This document shows positions 1 through 7,454 of a DNA stretch of 64,000 nt, piece after piece. The translations under genes and the position numbers were made by a program. The DNA is taken from NCBI GenBank assembly GCA_040386595.1, contig JAZKFE010000070.1, forward strand, positions 4,010 through 68,009, in the 5' to 3' direction. This stretch comes from JAKFVC01 sp040386595. Its GTDB lineage: Bacteria; Planctomycetota; Planctomycetia; Planctomycetales; Planctomycetaceae. Under the pieces are notes generated by a model, which was not told the origin of the DNA, did no database searches, and saw only the letters and a program-made list of their open reading frames with translations. The number at the start of each line of letters is the position of its first letter. Position 1 is the first letter of the stretch.

Positions 1-34
1 GCTCAAGGGATGGTGTTCGATGGGAAGCGTCATA

Positions 35-949
35 CTAAGAAAACTCCGGCGAGATCGCTTGTCGCGAAGCCAGCGAATGTTCCACCGCCTGGGCAATGGT
101 TAACGCGCGGAGCCAGTTGGCGACTCCGGAAGAGAGGTCTCGGGATGTTTGCAGGGCGTCAACGAAGTCTTGGACCAGGTTCACTAACGGTCGAATCTTT
201 TCCTCGGCGCGGATTGCCTGGGGGTGGTGACCACGATACAGCAGTTGCATGTTCTGGTGGTCGTCGGCATAAGCGGCTCCAGCAGAACCCATCACAGACA
301 GTGTGCGATAATCATCTCCCGAGGGCAGAGCAGACGAGTAGCCGATCAAGGCCATGGGGCCACCCTCAAAGCCGAGATGCACCTGAATCGTTCGCCCTTT
401 GGAGGAAGAACCTGACTGAGGTGCCTCGGTCGCATAGACAACATTGGGGAGAGCACCGAGGATCCACGTTGCCAATTCCAGATCGAGAACCAATGTTGTA
501 GGAAGTGAGGGCGAGGTCGCGTTGAGGGGCGTCGCATTTGCCTCCCAGCGATGCATGCGGATGAGTCCTGGTTGACCCAGCTTTCCGGCGATTAATTGTT
601 GGTGCAGCAGTTGGCGTGAGGGGAGAAAATGGTCGGGATTGACGATGGAGAACTGGCCCGTCGCCTGATTTTTTCGTACCTGCTGGGAGGTCTTCGAGAA
701 TGCTTCTAACACGGCAGAGGACAGCGGTGTGGGCCCTGCCAGCAAGACGTGTTTGCCTTGTGTCAGGGCTTGCTCGATGGTTTTTGTGTGCGACAGGTTG
801 GGGGCCAGGAGCAGCAGGGCGTCGTACGAGGTCTCTGATGGCAGAGGTGTGTCGGCGGTTTCCAGCGTGCAGGCAATCGAACCACCTCGCAGTCGGGCGG
901 CTACTGCGGGCCAATCGGCGTTTTCACCATGTACCGCCAATCGCATCAT
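35..949 (-). CDS. Gfo/Idh/MocA-like oxidoreductase, degenerate
   Basis: About 304 aa. The middle keeps the family pattern PN-x2-H near residues 50-55, followed by AL-x2-GKHVL, which in Gfo/Idh/MocA dehydrogenases closes the Rossmann half before the sugar-binding half. Two hallmarks are missing: there is no GxGxxG dinucleotide loop at the N-terminus (it reads MRLAVHGENADW), and the EKP catalytic lysine motif is replaced by LAGPTPL. The C-terminal half still looks like the substrate domain. I chose the double ATG at 944-949 because a GGAG box lies just upstream; a GTG (991) and an ATG (988) further out give longer versions without that support. It may be a non-catalytic or altered-cofactor relative. 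Family assignment is moderately sure, activity unknown. Confidence 0.7.
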   Translation of the reverse strand: MMRLAVHGENADWPAVAARLRGGSIACTLETADTPLPSETSYDALLLLAPNLSHTKTIEQALTQGKHVLLAGPTPLSSAVLEAFSKTSQQVRKNQATGQFSIVNPDHFLPSRQLLHQQLIAGKLGQPGLIRMHRWEANATPLNATSPSLPTTLVLDLELATWILGALPNVVYATEAPQSGSSSKGRTIQVHLGFEGGPMALIGYSSALPSGDDYRTLSVMGSAGAAYADDHQNMQLLYRGHHPQAIRAEEKIRPLVNLVQDFVDALQTSRDLSSGVANWLRALTIAQAVEHSLASRQAISPEFS

Positions 950-1187
950 GCTGTCTGCTCCAGCCAAACCCGTCGGACCGCACGACATCACGCTGCATCA
1001 TGCCTAGGTCGACTCAATTCGATCCAGTAGAGTGCGCTAGCACATTCCCAAGGAGAAATCCTCTGGAGCATCATGCGCTTCCCAGACTTGGGGGTCAATG
1101 ATGTTTCGGATTTCGGGACACGTCAGAATTTTTCAGTCTGTGCCAACGGCATCAAGGGACGACGTGTGATGTGTTCTGAAAGTCGAA

Positions 1188-1424
1188 CTAATTGTTGGAA
1201 TGAGGCTGGCGATATTCCTGGTAGCGGGTCGGTTCACCGGGGTCTGGACAGTTTTTCCAGAAGCTCATGGGGTAAGAACGCGGCGTATTGGATTCGCCCA
1301 TGGTCATCGGCTGGGAATAGACCGTCTGCAGTGCTTGCGCCCCAATCATCATGCCCCATAAAGTTCCGCAGAACAGAGCGAATGCTCCGAGTCGAATAGC
1401 GCAGACACGAACAAGAACGATCAC
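1188..1424 (-). CDS. Small hypothetical protein with one N-terminal membrane helix
   Basis: 78 aa starting at GTG, with a GGAG box about 9 nt upstream. Residues 1-30 form one strongly hydrophobic helix that also contains CxxC-like spaced cysteines; the rest is polar and proline-rich. I recognise no family. The hydrophobic segment together with the ribosome site makes it a plausible small membrane or exported protein, but it could be a chance ORF. It stands alone between two minus-strand genes. Confidence 0.4.
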   Translation of the reverse strand: MIVLVRVCAIRLGAFALFCGTLWGMMIGAQALQTVYSQPMTMGESNTPRSYPMSFWKNCPDPGEPTRYQEYRQPHSNN

Positions 1425-1570
1425 GTGAAGTACTCCGGAAGTGAGGTTACTGTACGCAATCTACTTATGGTTATAAGTCAATGCAAGGCTGGCTGCAGGG
1501 TGAGGTAAATATTATTAGTTACTATCAGATTATCTAAAACGGGGGGGCGTGCACCAGCAAGCTAGGCTGT

Positions 1571-2314
1571 CTATCTCGTGGCGGCGATCAACACCGACAG
1601 GCGAGTTTGTTGGTTTCCGTTGGCATCGAAGTTTGCGGGATCCAGCCACTGAGTGAATGCATTGGCCAGGGCCGGCCATTCGCGGTCGAGAATGGAATAC
1701 CACGCAGTATCTCGATTCCGCTGCTTGTAGATAGTGGCCTGTCGGAAGAGTCCTTCGAACGTGAATCCGAGTCGTTCGGCGGCCGCGCGACTGGGCGTGT
1801 TGAGCGAGTCGCATTTCCATTCATACCGCCGATAGCCCAGATCAAAAGCCCGTTTCATCAGGAGATACATGGACTCGGTGGCCGCCGGGGTGCGTTGCAG
1901 GAGCGGTGAGTACGCGAGATGCCCGACTTCGATCGAACCGATAGCGGGGTCAATCCGCAGGTAGCTGACGATTCCGACGGGTTGATCGGTTTGGAGATCA
2001 ATCACGGTAAAAAACAGCGGGTCGCTCGATTTGCTCGCGGTCTGGATCCATTCGGTGTATTGGGCCAGTGTGTCGAAGGGGCCATAGGGCAGGTAGGTCC
2101 ACATTCGCGGTGTGGTATCGAGCCCATTTGCCGCGTACAACGCCGGTGTATGACGTTCAGGATCGAGTGGCTCCAGCCGGCAGAAGCGACCATGCAGTGG
2201 TTGCCGCGGCGGGAACGGAGGGGGTGTCCAGTCGGGTAGTGGGAATCCAACCGTCTGTCCCAGCGTGTTTTGAACCGTCGATTGCGGCTGCGAAATAGAA
2301 TCTGGCGCGGTCAT
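1571..2314 (-). CDS. GNAT family N-acetyltransferase (RimJ/RimL type)
   Basis: About 247 aa. The protein has the RimJ/RimL-like layout: a strand with LEPLDPERH, the VGIVSYLRIDP strand, the IEVGHLAYSP strand, then a helix leading to the WKCDSLNTPSRAAAERLGF block, in which the last part (N-x2-S-x3-AERLGF) is the typical C-terminal acetyl-CoA-side motif. Such enzymes acetylate protein N-termini or small amines; the substrate here cannot be told. The first in-frame start is GTG at 2323; the ATG at 2314 gives MTAPDSIS and is preferred. A 25-bp-arm inverted repeat lies just upstream. Confidence 0.85.
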   Translation of the reverse strand: MTAPDSISQPQSTVQNTLGQTVGFPLPDWTPPPFPPRQPLHGRFCRLEPLDPERHTPALYAANGLDTTPRMWTYLPYGPFDTLAQYTEWIQTASKSSDPLFFTVIDLQTDQPVGIVSYLRIDPAIGSIEVGHLAYSPLLQRTPAATESMYLLMKRAFDLGYRRYEWKCDSLNTPSRAAAERLGFTFEGLFRQATIYKQRNRDTAWYSILDREWPALANAFTQWLDPANFDANGNQQTRLSVLIAATR

Positions 2315-2421
2315 GAATTTCACATGTCGTTAGGTCTGTTTGTCGGGAAGGTGACCAGCTAGAGAAGAAAGGTGAGGGGCTGAAATTGATGCTCATCGCC
2401 CCCCCAAAAAAATCTTTCTCA

Positions 2422-2490
2422 CGTAGCCTGACTTTCTGAGTCGGGTCTCTTTCCCCAGAGCATACACCTGACTCAGAGAATCAGGATACG
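2422..2490. repeat. Inverted repeat, GTAGCC class, copy 1
   Basis: Two 25-bp arms (2422-2446 and 2466-2490) are inverted copies with four mismatches and a 19-bp loop. The arms begin CGTAGCCTGACT and end GTCGGGT. The element lies between the GNAT gene and the 3' end of the lipoprotein gene. A copy with the same arm length and related sequence is at 54766-54833. Confidence 0.75.
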
Positions 2491-2510
2491 CCAGACATCG
2501 AAGCAAGTGG

Positions 2511-3032
2511 CTATTTCCCCTTCCCGCCGGTGGTCGCGGAGTCCAGTTCGATCAGAAACTCCTCGCTATTTGGGCCGACTTCCACTTCGAGTTTTGATTT
2601 CTGAAAGGTGCTGTAGGGGGCGAATGATCGGACCTGAGCGGCGATCTCTTCGCGCTGTTTGGGTGTCATGGCAACCGCTTCCTCGCCGATCGGATTGCGC
2701 AGTTGCAGGATGACCCGATGTTTACCGGCAATAGTTCCGGATCGACCATCACCGCCATAGCCCATGAAGACCAGATTCGAGAACGTACCGTCGGGTTGGA
2801 CGTTGCCGACCGCTTGGACATTTACCGGGCCCATCGATTGCAGCACGATGCCCAATTTTCCTGGTAGTGGGCGGCTGTCTTTCCAGACAATCTTGCCTTT
2901 CACAGGATAGACCTGGAAGTCGGCGTTGGGGTCAGGATTACACCCGGTCATGGCGCCCAGAACGACCGTGGCGATGGCATACCGTAAATGAGAGGTGAGC
3001 TGAATGAAGTACGAGCGATTGTGTAGCGACAT
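2511..3032 (-). CDS. Planctomycete lipoprotein with transthyretin-like domain
   Basis: 173 aa. An N-terminal signal ends in a lipobox (LGAMTGC, Cys at about residue 31), so it should be a lipid-anchored exported protein. The mature part starts with VYPVKGKIVWKDSRPLPG, the usual opening of the small carboxypeptidase-regulatory or transthyretin-like beta domain in planctomycete lipoproteins, and contains GKHRVILQ further on. It is followed on the same strand, in the reverse genomic direction, by a DUF1559 gene, and this pairing is repeated at 5360-6823. No enzymatic residues are seen. The role of these pairs is not established; a cell-envelope or pseudopilin-associated role is inference. Confidence 0.8.
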   Translation of the reverse strand: MSLHNRSYFIQLTSHLRYAIATVVLGAMTGCNPDPNADFQVYPVKGKIVWKDSRPLPGKLGIVLQSMGPVNVQAVGNVQPDGTFSNLVFMGYGGDGRSGTIAGKHRVILQLRNPIGEEAVAMTPKQREEIAAQVRSFAPYSTFQKSKLEVEVGPNSEEFLIELDSATTGGKGK

Positions 3033-3388
3033 CTGGCTTGAGGTTCCTGATAAAAATGCAGGCAGCAGGCACTCCTCCGATTGCGCCGTTTCGAAAGTCG
3101 GTGGCCCGATTTGCTGTGGAATGTATTGTCGGCGTTTGAATCGCCATATAAGACGGAATCAAAAATCGCGGGTGGCAGTGTGGGTGTCAGTTCTGTTGCT
3201 GAGCGAGAATGAATCTCGTTGTTGTGGAGGCATAACAACGGAACGATTGGCTCGTTTTCCGGGGCGAATTTCCTTCCTGAAAAGGAAACAAATTCGCATT
3301 CCGAAAATGACGCCAATCGTTCCAACTGCTCCACATTTACATCTGAAAAGGCGACCAGAGCTTGCGAGCAAGGGAGGGTTATCAGTGG

Positions 3389-4555
3389 CTAGTCACCGCT
3401 GCTGACAACTTCTCCCCCGGATCGAGTTGCCAGAGCACCGTAGACGCCTTCATTACCGCCGGTGCCGTTGTCGATGCTGCGGCTTAATAGCCGCACACTG
3501 CCGTCGGCCATGGCAAACTGAGCAAAGCCGGCCGGATGCCAACTACCGAAGCTGGTTTGGGCGATGAAGCAGTTACCCGCTGGCAATTGCAATCGAGGGT
3601 TCGTGACGATGGGGTAGTCTTTGCCGGCAAAACGCATGACTCCGTCCCAGCCATAGGCCGCCAGCAATGTCGATTCGGTCCAGCGTTGTGTGCTGCATCC
3701 CGTGGTCGGGTTCAAGTCGATCATGAACGCGTTCGTGTACTTCTCTCCCAGCAGCAGCGTGTTCGAAGTGCCATCCGTGATATCCTTCAGCCCGGAAGAA
3801 TACTTAAAGGAAATCGGGCAGACACAGCCACAGGGAGGGCCGAGATCGGAGGATGATCCCCCGCCGGTACAACCTGTTGCCGAACCGCAATCGGCAGGTT
3901 TGCCGGTTGCCGGGTCAATGACGCGTTGCGCTGGCCCGTTGAGTTTGGTCACGTCGGCCAGAATTGCCGGGTCGACCCAAAACGTCCCCGCGTTCAACAC
4001 ATAATCGGAGTGACCGCTAGGGCCGCGCGGGACCGTCAATGGATCGCCCGCAGACAATTGTCCGGGAGCTAGCGACAGGCCATTGGAGCAACTCGGATCG
4101 TTGCCGAAACTCTGGCCTTCGGGGAACTGATTCGGGCTGCGGATGGTGGGGCAATAGAAGACGGGAAGCTCGACACCCGCCTTCCAAGGATCGTAGACAA
4201 ACGAGCCACCGACCATGCTGCCACCGTGGACGACGTAGCGTTTTTTAGTGTCCCAGTTCGAGTAAGTTGCTTGCTGGTCAAGGTACGGCAGGATCAGGAC
4301 CGCCCAGCTCGCCCAGCCTCGGCTGAGGTCGATGGGGGGGAGCCCACCGTAGGTGCTCTCGAAATTGTGGCAAGCCAACGCCAGTTGTTTCAAGTGATTC
4401 TTGCACTGCATTGTCCGGGCCGCTTCGCGGGCTTGCTGCACCGCGGGCAATAAGAGTGCGATCAAGACGGCGATGATGGCAATCACCACCAGCAATTCGA
4501 TGAGTGTAAACCCATTTCTGGTGCTTTTCGCTGGAATAATTGTCCGGCGCTGCAT
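3389..4555 (-). CDS. DUF1559 domain-containing protein with prepilin-type N-terminus
   Basis: 388 aa. Residues 14-45 hold the type IV pilin/pseudopilin methylation signal (GFTLIELLVVIAIIAVLIAL), cleaved after the Gly in known systems, followed by LLPAVQQAREAAR, the fixed start of DUF1559. The body contains GTSNTLLLGEKY and the C-terminal MADGSVRLLS, both DUF1559 hallmarks. A strong AAGGAGA ribosome site precedes the ATG. These proteins are heavily expanded in planctomycetes and are thought to be exported pseudopilin-like proteins; the exact role is unknown. It is paired with the lipoprotein at 2511-3032. Confidence 0.95.
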   Translation of the reverse strand: MQRRTIIPAKSTRNGFTLIELLVVIAIIAVLIALLLPAVQQAREAARTMQCKNHLKQLALACHNFESTYGGLPPIDLSRGWASWAVLILPYLDQQATYSNWDTKKRYVVHGGSMVGGSFVYDPWKAGVELPVFYCPTIRSPNQFPEGQSFGNDPSCSNGLSLAPGQLSAGDPLTVPRGPSGHSDYVLNAGTFWVDPAILADVTKLNGPAQRVIDPATGKPADCGSATGCTGGGSSSDLGPPCGCVCPISFKYSSGLKDITDGTSNTLLLGEKYTNAFMIDLNPTTGCSTQRWTESTLLAAYGWDGVMRFAGKDYPIVTNPRLQLPAGNCFIAQTSFGSWHPAGFAQFAMADGSVRLLSRSIDNGTGGNEGVYGALATRSGGEVVSSGD

Positions 4556-5359
4556 TGAGGTCTCCTTCGTTCAACAAGAGAAATTGGATGCAATACGGAT
4601 GAGATACCTATCGTGATCGAATATGTGCCATCTAATGGGCGAAATTCAAAAAAACGTGGATGATCACGGCTGCCGACAACGGAGTTGCGACATGTGCCCG
4701 AGATACGCTGAGTAAGAACTCCCTGAGTGAGGGAATGATGAGCCAGTGTTGATGCGTGCCCCCACGTATAGCAAAAGGTATTCCGTCAATCAATAGTACC
4801 TCACGGTTGTGAAGTGACTTGGAACGCAGTATGCAACACCGGGCGGCCCTGTCGAAACAGAATCGTTAGCTCGGCGTGTTGGCTTAAACTACTGTAAATA
4901 AAACAGTTGTGTTGTTTTGTGAGTATTGTTTCGAATGGCGAGGTGAATCTGCGTGGAATTGGGAATTGGGTGGGCGTGGAGAGGCCTGGTAGGTGAACGC
5001 TGCCGGTTTTCAATGCAACGCCGGTTGAAATCGCTGCAAGAGTTGAGCGTGCCTCGTGGAAACTCAACAACGCGAAATCGCGTTGCGAGCGGAGTGGTTT
5101 GCCCAGGCGGGAGAATTGTTGCAGTCGATTGAGGGGCTCATTCAGCGGCAGCGGTGCCGTGGCCCCGGCCGTTACTTCGATGGTTCAGAGGCCAGTCGAG
5201 TCTGGCGTTTTCGGGATTCGCAGAGGGGAATCTGGCATAGAGCGGGCTTGCATTGTCCATTTCAGGGGTGGGGCGTTCCGCGATTCGCGTCAATTCTGTT
5301 GAGTGGAATGACCCGACGGGTTGAGACACCCGTCGGGCGAAGTGTTCATTTCAGGTCTG
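4556..5359. other. Gene-free interval between the two lipoprotein/DUF1559 pairs
   Basis: About 800 bases with no ORF I can support. The longest frame (4801-5070, minus) has no family features, signal or clear ribosome site. The only clear structure is a hairpin at 5312-5337. The promoter of the DUF1559 gene at 4555 must lie in the right-hand part, but I cannot assign boxes. Confidence 0.6.
5312..5337 (-). terminator. Hairpin downstream of the lipoprotein gene
   Basis: A perfect 10-bp stem (CCCGACGGGT / ACCCGTCGGG) with a 6-nt loop lies 23 bases after the stop of the lipoprotein at 5360. No long T-run follows, so it may be a weak terminator or an mRNA 3'-end stabiliser. Confidence 0.55.
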
Positions 5360-5785
5360 TTAGGGGGTGAGATCAATATCGAACGTGTTGGTGCCTGATA
5401 TTACGACGTATTCGAGTCCCGATTTCTTGGGATTTTGATAACGTTCTGGCAGCGGTACAAAGGGAGTGGCCTTGGCCACTGGAGTTGCGGTTGCGACTTG
5501 ATCGGCACGAACCATGGCGGGGGCGGGGGCCAATGATTGAACTGTCACTTTGGCTGAACCCAACGGAATCACGGGAATCTGATATTCGCCTTCGGTGAGA
5601 TTCCCGGAGGTCGAAGTTCCATCTTCCGTCACAAACGTGACCACTCCGGCCTGTACTGGCTTGCCATTGAAGGCGACCGAACCGGAGACCGAGCCGGTTG
5701 CTGGTCCACCACACCCGAGTGCTGCGAGCAATCCGCAGCAGACGAGATATTTTTCGAGGTTCCAGGATGTTTGAAAGAATGACAT
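5360..5785 (-). CDS. Planctomycete lipoprotein with carboxypeptidase-regulatory-like domain
   Basis: About 141 aa from the ATG at 5785; the longer frame starting at 5824 lacks a clear ribosome site. The signal peptide ends in LLAALGC, a lipobox, with GCGG following. The mature region opens with SVSGSVAFNGKPVQAGVVTF, the classic planctomycete lipoprotein beta-sandwich opening, and ends NTFDIDLTP. It is the partner of the DUF1559 gene at 5849-6823 and equivalent to the pair at 2511-4555. Alanine/valine/proline-rich stretch at residues 90-110. Likely anchored in a membrane facing the periplasm or paryphoplasm; no enzymatic motif. Confidence 0.8.
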   Translation of the reverse strand: MSFFQTSWNLEKYLVCCGLLAALGCGGPATGSVSGSVAFNGKPVQAGVVTFVTEDGTSTSGNLTEGEYQIPVIPLGSAKVTVQSLAPAPAMVRADQVATATPVAKATPFVPLPERYQNPKKSGLEYVVISGTNTFDIDLTP

Positions 5786-5848
5786 GTGGAGCTTTATCCT
5801 GCATGATTTAAGGACGGCGGACAATCACATTCACGAAATTTCTGAGGA

Positions 5849-6823
5849 CTAGAGTTCCCCTACAACTTCCGCTCCGCCGGGGGTGCAGACTGACCACCAG
5901 ACGTCACTGTTCATGTTGACCGAGAGGGTGCGAATACTGCCATCGCCCATGCCGACATTCATGGCTCCCACGTGAAACGTTTGAGCGACGGTAGAAACGC
6001 AGGGGCCGCCCACCGTATAGGGCAGTGGCGCTGACTGGAATTTGGAAGTTGGTCCCGTCGTGAAGGCGGCGAATGTTCCTTGCCAGTAATCGAGGCCATC
6101 CCAGCGAGCCCACATGTTGCCGCCACTAGTGCCCACAAGATTCGGGCCGGAATTGCAGCTGCCGAATTTCTCGGCGAAGAACAATGTGTTTGACAGCCCA
6201 TCCGTCACGTCACGCAATTGGCGTGAGCCTCGCCATTGTTCTGCCACTGCGAGGTCACAGCTGCCTACGGGGGCACTGATGCTGGCTGCATTTCCAAAAA
6301 CCTGGAAATTGCCGGCGTAACCGCTACCTGCCCAGCCAAAAGTGCCCAAAGTCGTCGTGGTGCTGGAATCCGTGGGGCACTGGTATACCGGGACAATCTT
6401 ATTTCCCAGAGCAGAGCCGCGAATGTCTCGGCCACCTGCGGGCAGGGTCATTGCACAGGGGTACGTGATGGGGGTTGCGACGGTCTGGGATGCGGTGTTC
6501 CAGAGGTTGCCTTGTTCCAGGTAGGGCAAGAGATGGAAGAACAGCGGGCCATAGCTGCCGCTTGTGGCTGTTTCCGTGTAACCAAATTGCGGGGGCAGCT
6601 TGCGGAAATTGTCGTGGAAGTTATGAGATGCCAGGCCTAACTGCTTGATGTTGTTGATGCATTGACTGCGGCGAGCCGCTTCACGCGCCTGTTGCACCGC
6701 TGGCAGCAGCAGGGCTATTAGGACGGCGATAATCGCGATCACAACGAGCAGTTCGATCAACGTGAAACCACGACGCTGGGTGTCGTGCTGACGTAACGGC
6801 GGTGCTGACGGAATTCGGCGCAT
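5849..6823 (-). CDS. DUF1559 domain-containing protein with prepilin-type N-terminus
   Basis: 324 aa. It starts with a basic leader (RRIPSAPPLRQHDTQRR) and then the pseudopilin signal GFTLIELLVVIAIIAVLIAL and LLPAVQQAREAARRSQC. Later DUF1559 features are DGLSNTLFFAEKFG and MGDGSIRTLS near the C-terminus. An AAGGAA ribosome site precedes the ATG. It is a shorter relative of the protein at 3389-4555. Export through a type II/IV pilus-like route is known for the N-terminal signal; the biological role is not. Confidence 0.95.
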   Translation of the reverse strand: MRRIPSAPPLRQHDTQRRGFTLIELLVVIAIIAVLIALLLPAVQQAREAARRSQCINNIKQLGLASHNFHDNFRKLPPQFGYTETATSGSYGPLFFHLLPYLEQGNLWNTASQTVATPITYPCAMTLPAGGRDIRGSALGNKIVPVYQCPTDSSTTTTLGTFGWAGSGYAGNFQVFGNAASISAPVGSCDLAVAEQWRGSRQLRDVTDGLSNTLFFAEKFGSCNSGPNLVGTSGGNMWARWDGLDYWQGTFAAFTTGPTSKFQSAPLPYTVGGPCVSTVAQTFHVGAMNVGMGDGSIRTLSVNMNSDVWWSVCTPGGAEVVGEL

Positions 6824-7454
6824 ACGATTCCTTTGACGAGTGAAGAGACAAGAATTGCAAAGATCAGAAGAGATGTTAGGGGCGACAGCCAGAGTGACTG
6901 GTCCTAATGATTTGCTGCTGAGGAACGTAGATTTTCAACGCTTTGCGGGCAAAGCTATAGCGGTAGGTGTCAACTATTATTTAGTTGAGCAAATGAAATG
7001 TCTAGTGCGCAAACTTAATCATATCTGGCAGGGCGAGCAGGTGCATGGAAACGGCACTAATTTTTGCGTGGTGATATGCAGATGTGAAGTTGTGTGTTGT
7101 ATGCATGCTAGGTGGTGCGGCTGGTAAACGATGAGTTGTGCACGCGAATTTTCAGATATGGCATGCGTGCAGAAATGGGGATAGTTGATTCGTTTGGAAT
7201 GGAATATCGCGGGAATTTCGCCGAATGCGAAAGTGGATGTCTCGATCTAGAATTCGAGGCGGGCTGCAGTATTCGTCGTTCGAGCTCCCGCGAAATCTCT
7301 TTCCCGCGATTCTAAGAAATGCGGGGCTAATAGATTCAATTGGATCGATTTTGTTGATTGCGTGTTGTGCGACGGCCTAGAGGTGAAGTATTCCACTCAA
7401 GGTGTCGTGAGTTAGCCTGTGGCCAATGATCCCTAATTGGTTCTGTTCGGCGTT
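6824..7454. other. Gene-free interval upstream of the DUF1559 gene
   Basis: About 630 bases, visibly richer in A/T than the neighbouring genes. Short frames at 6840-7127 and 7112-7315 have no recognisable domain and are not called. The left part should contain the promoter of the DUF1559 gene; the right part adjoins the 3' end of the P-type ATPase gene. I see no strong hairpin, tRNA or long repeat. Confidence 0.55.

Noticed and set aside
4801..5070. 89-aa minus-strand frame
   Set aside because: No recognisable domain, signal or clear ribosome site; composition is unlike the neighbouring genes.
6840..7315. Two overlapping plus-strand frames in the gene-free interval
   Set aside because: No family features; the region is A/T-richer than genes and lacks a ribosome site.
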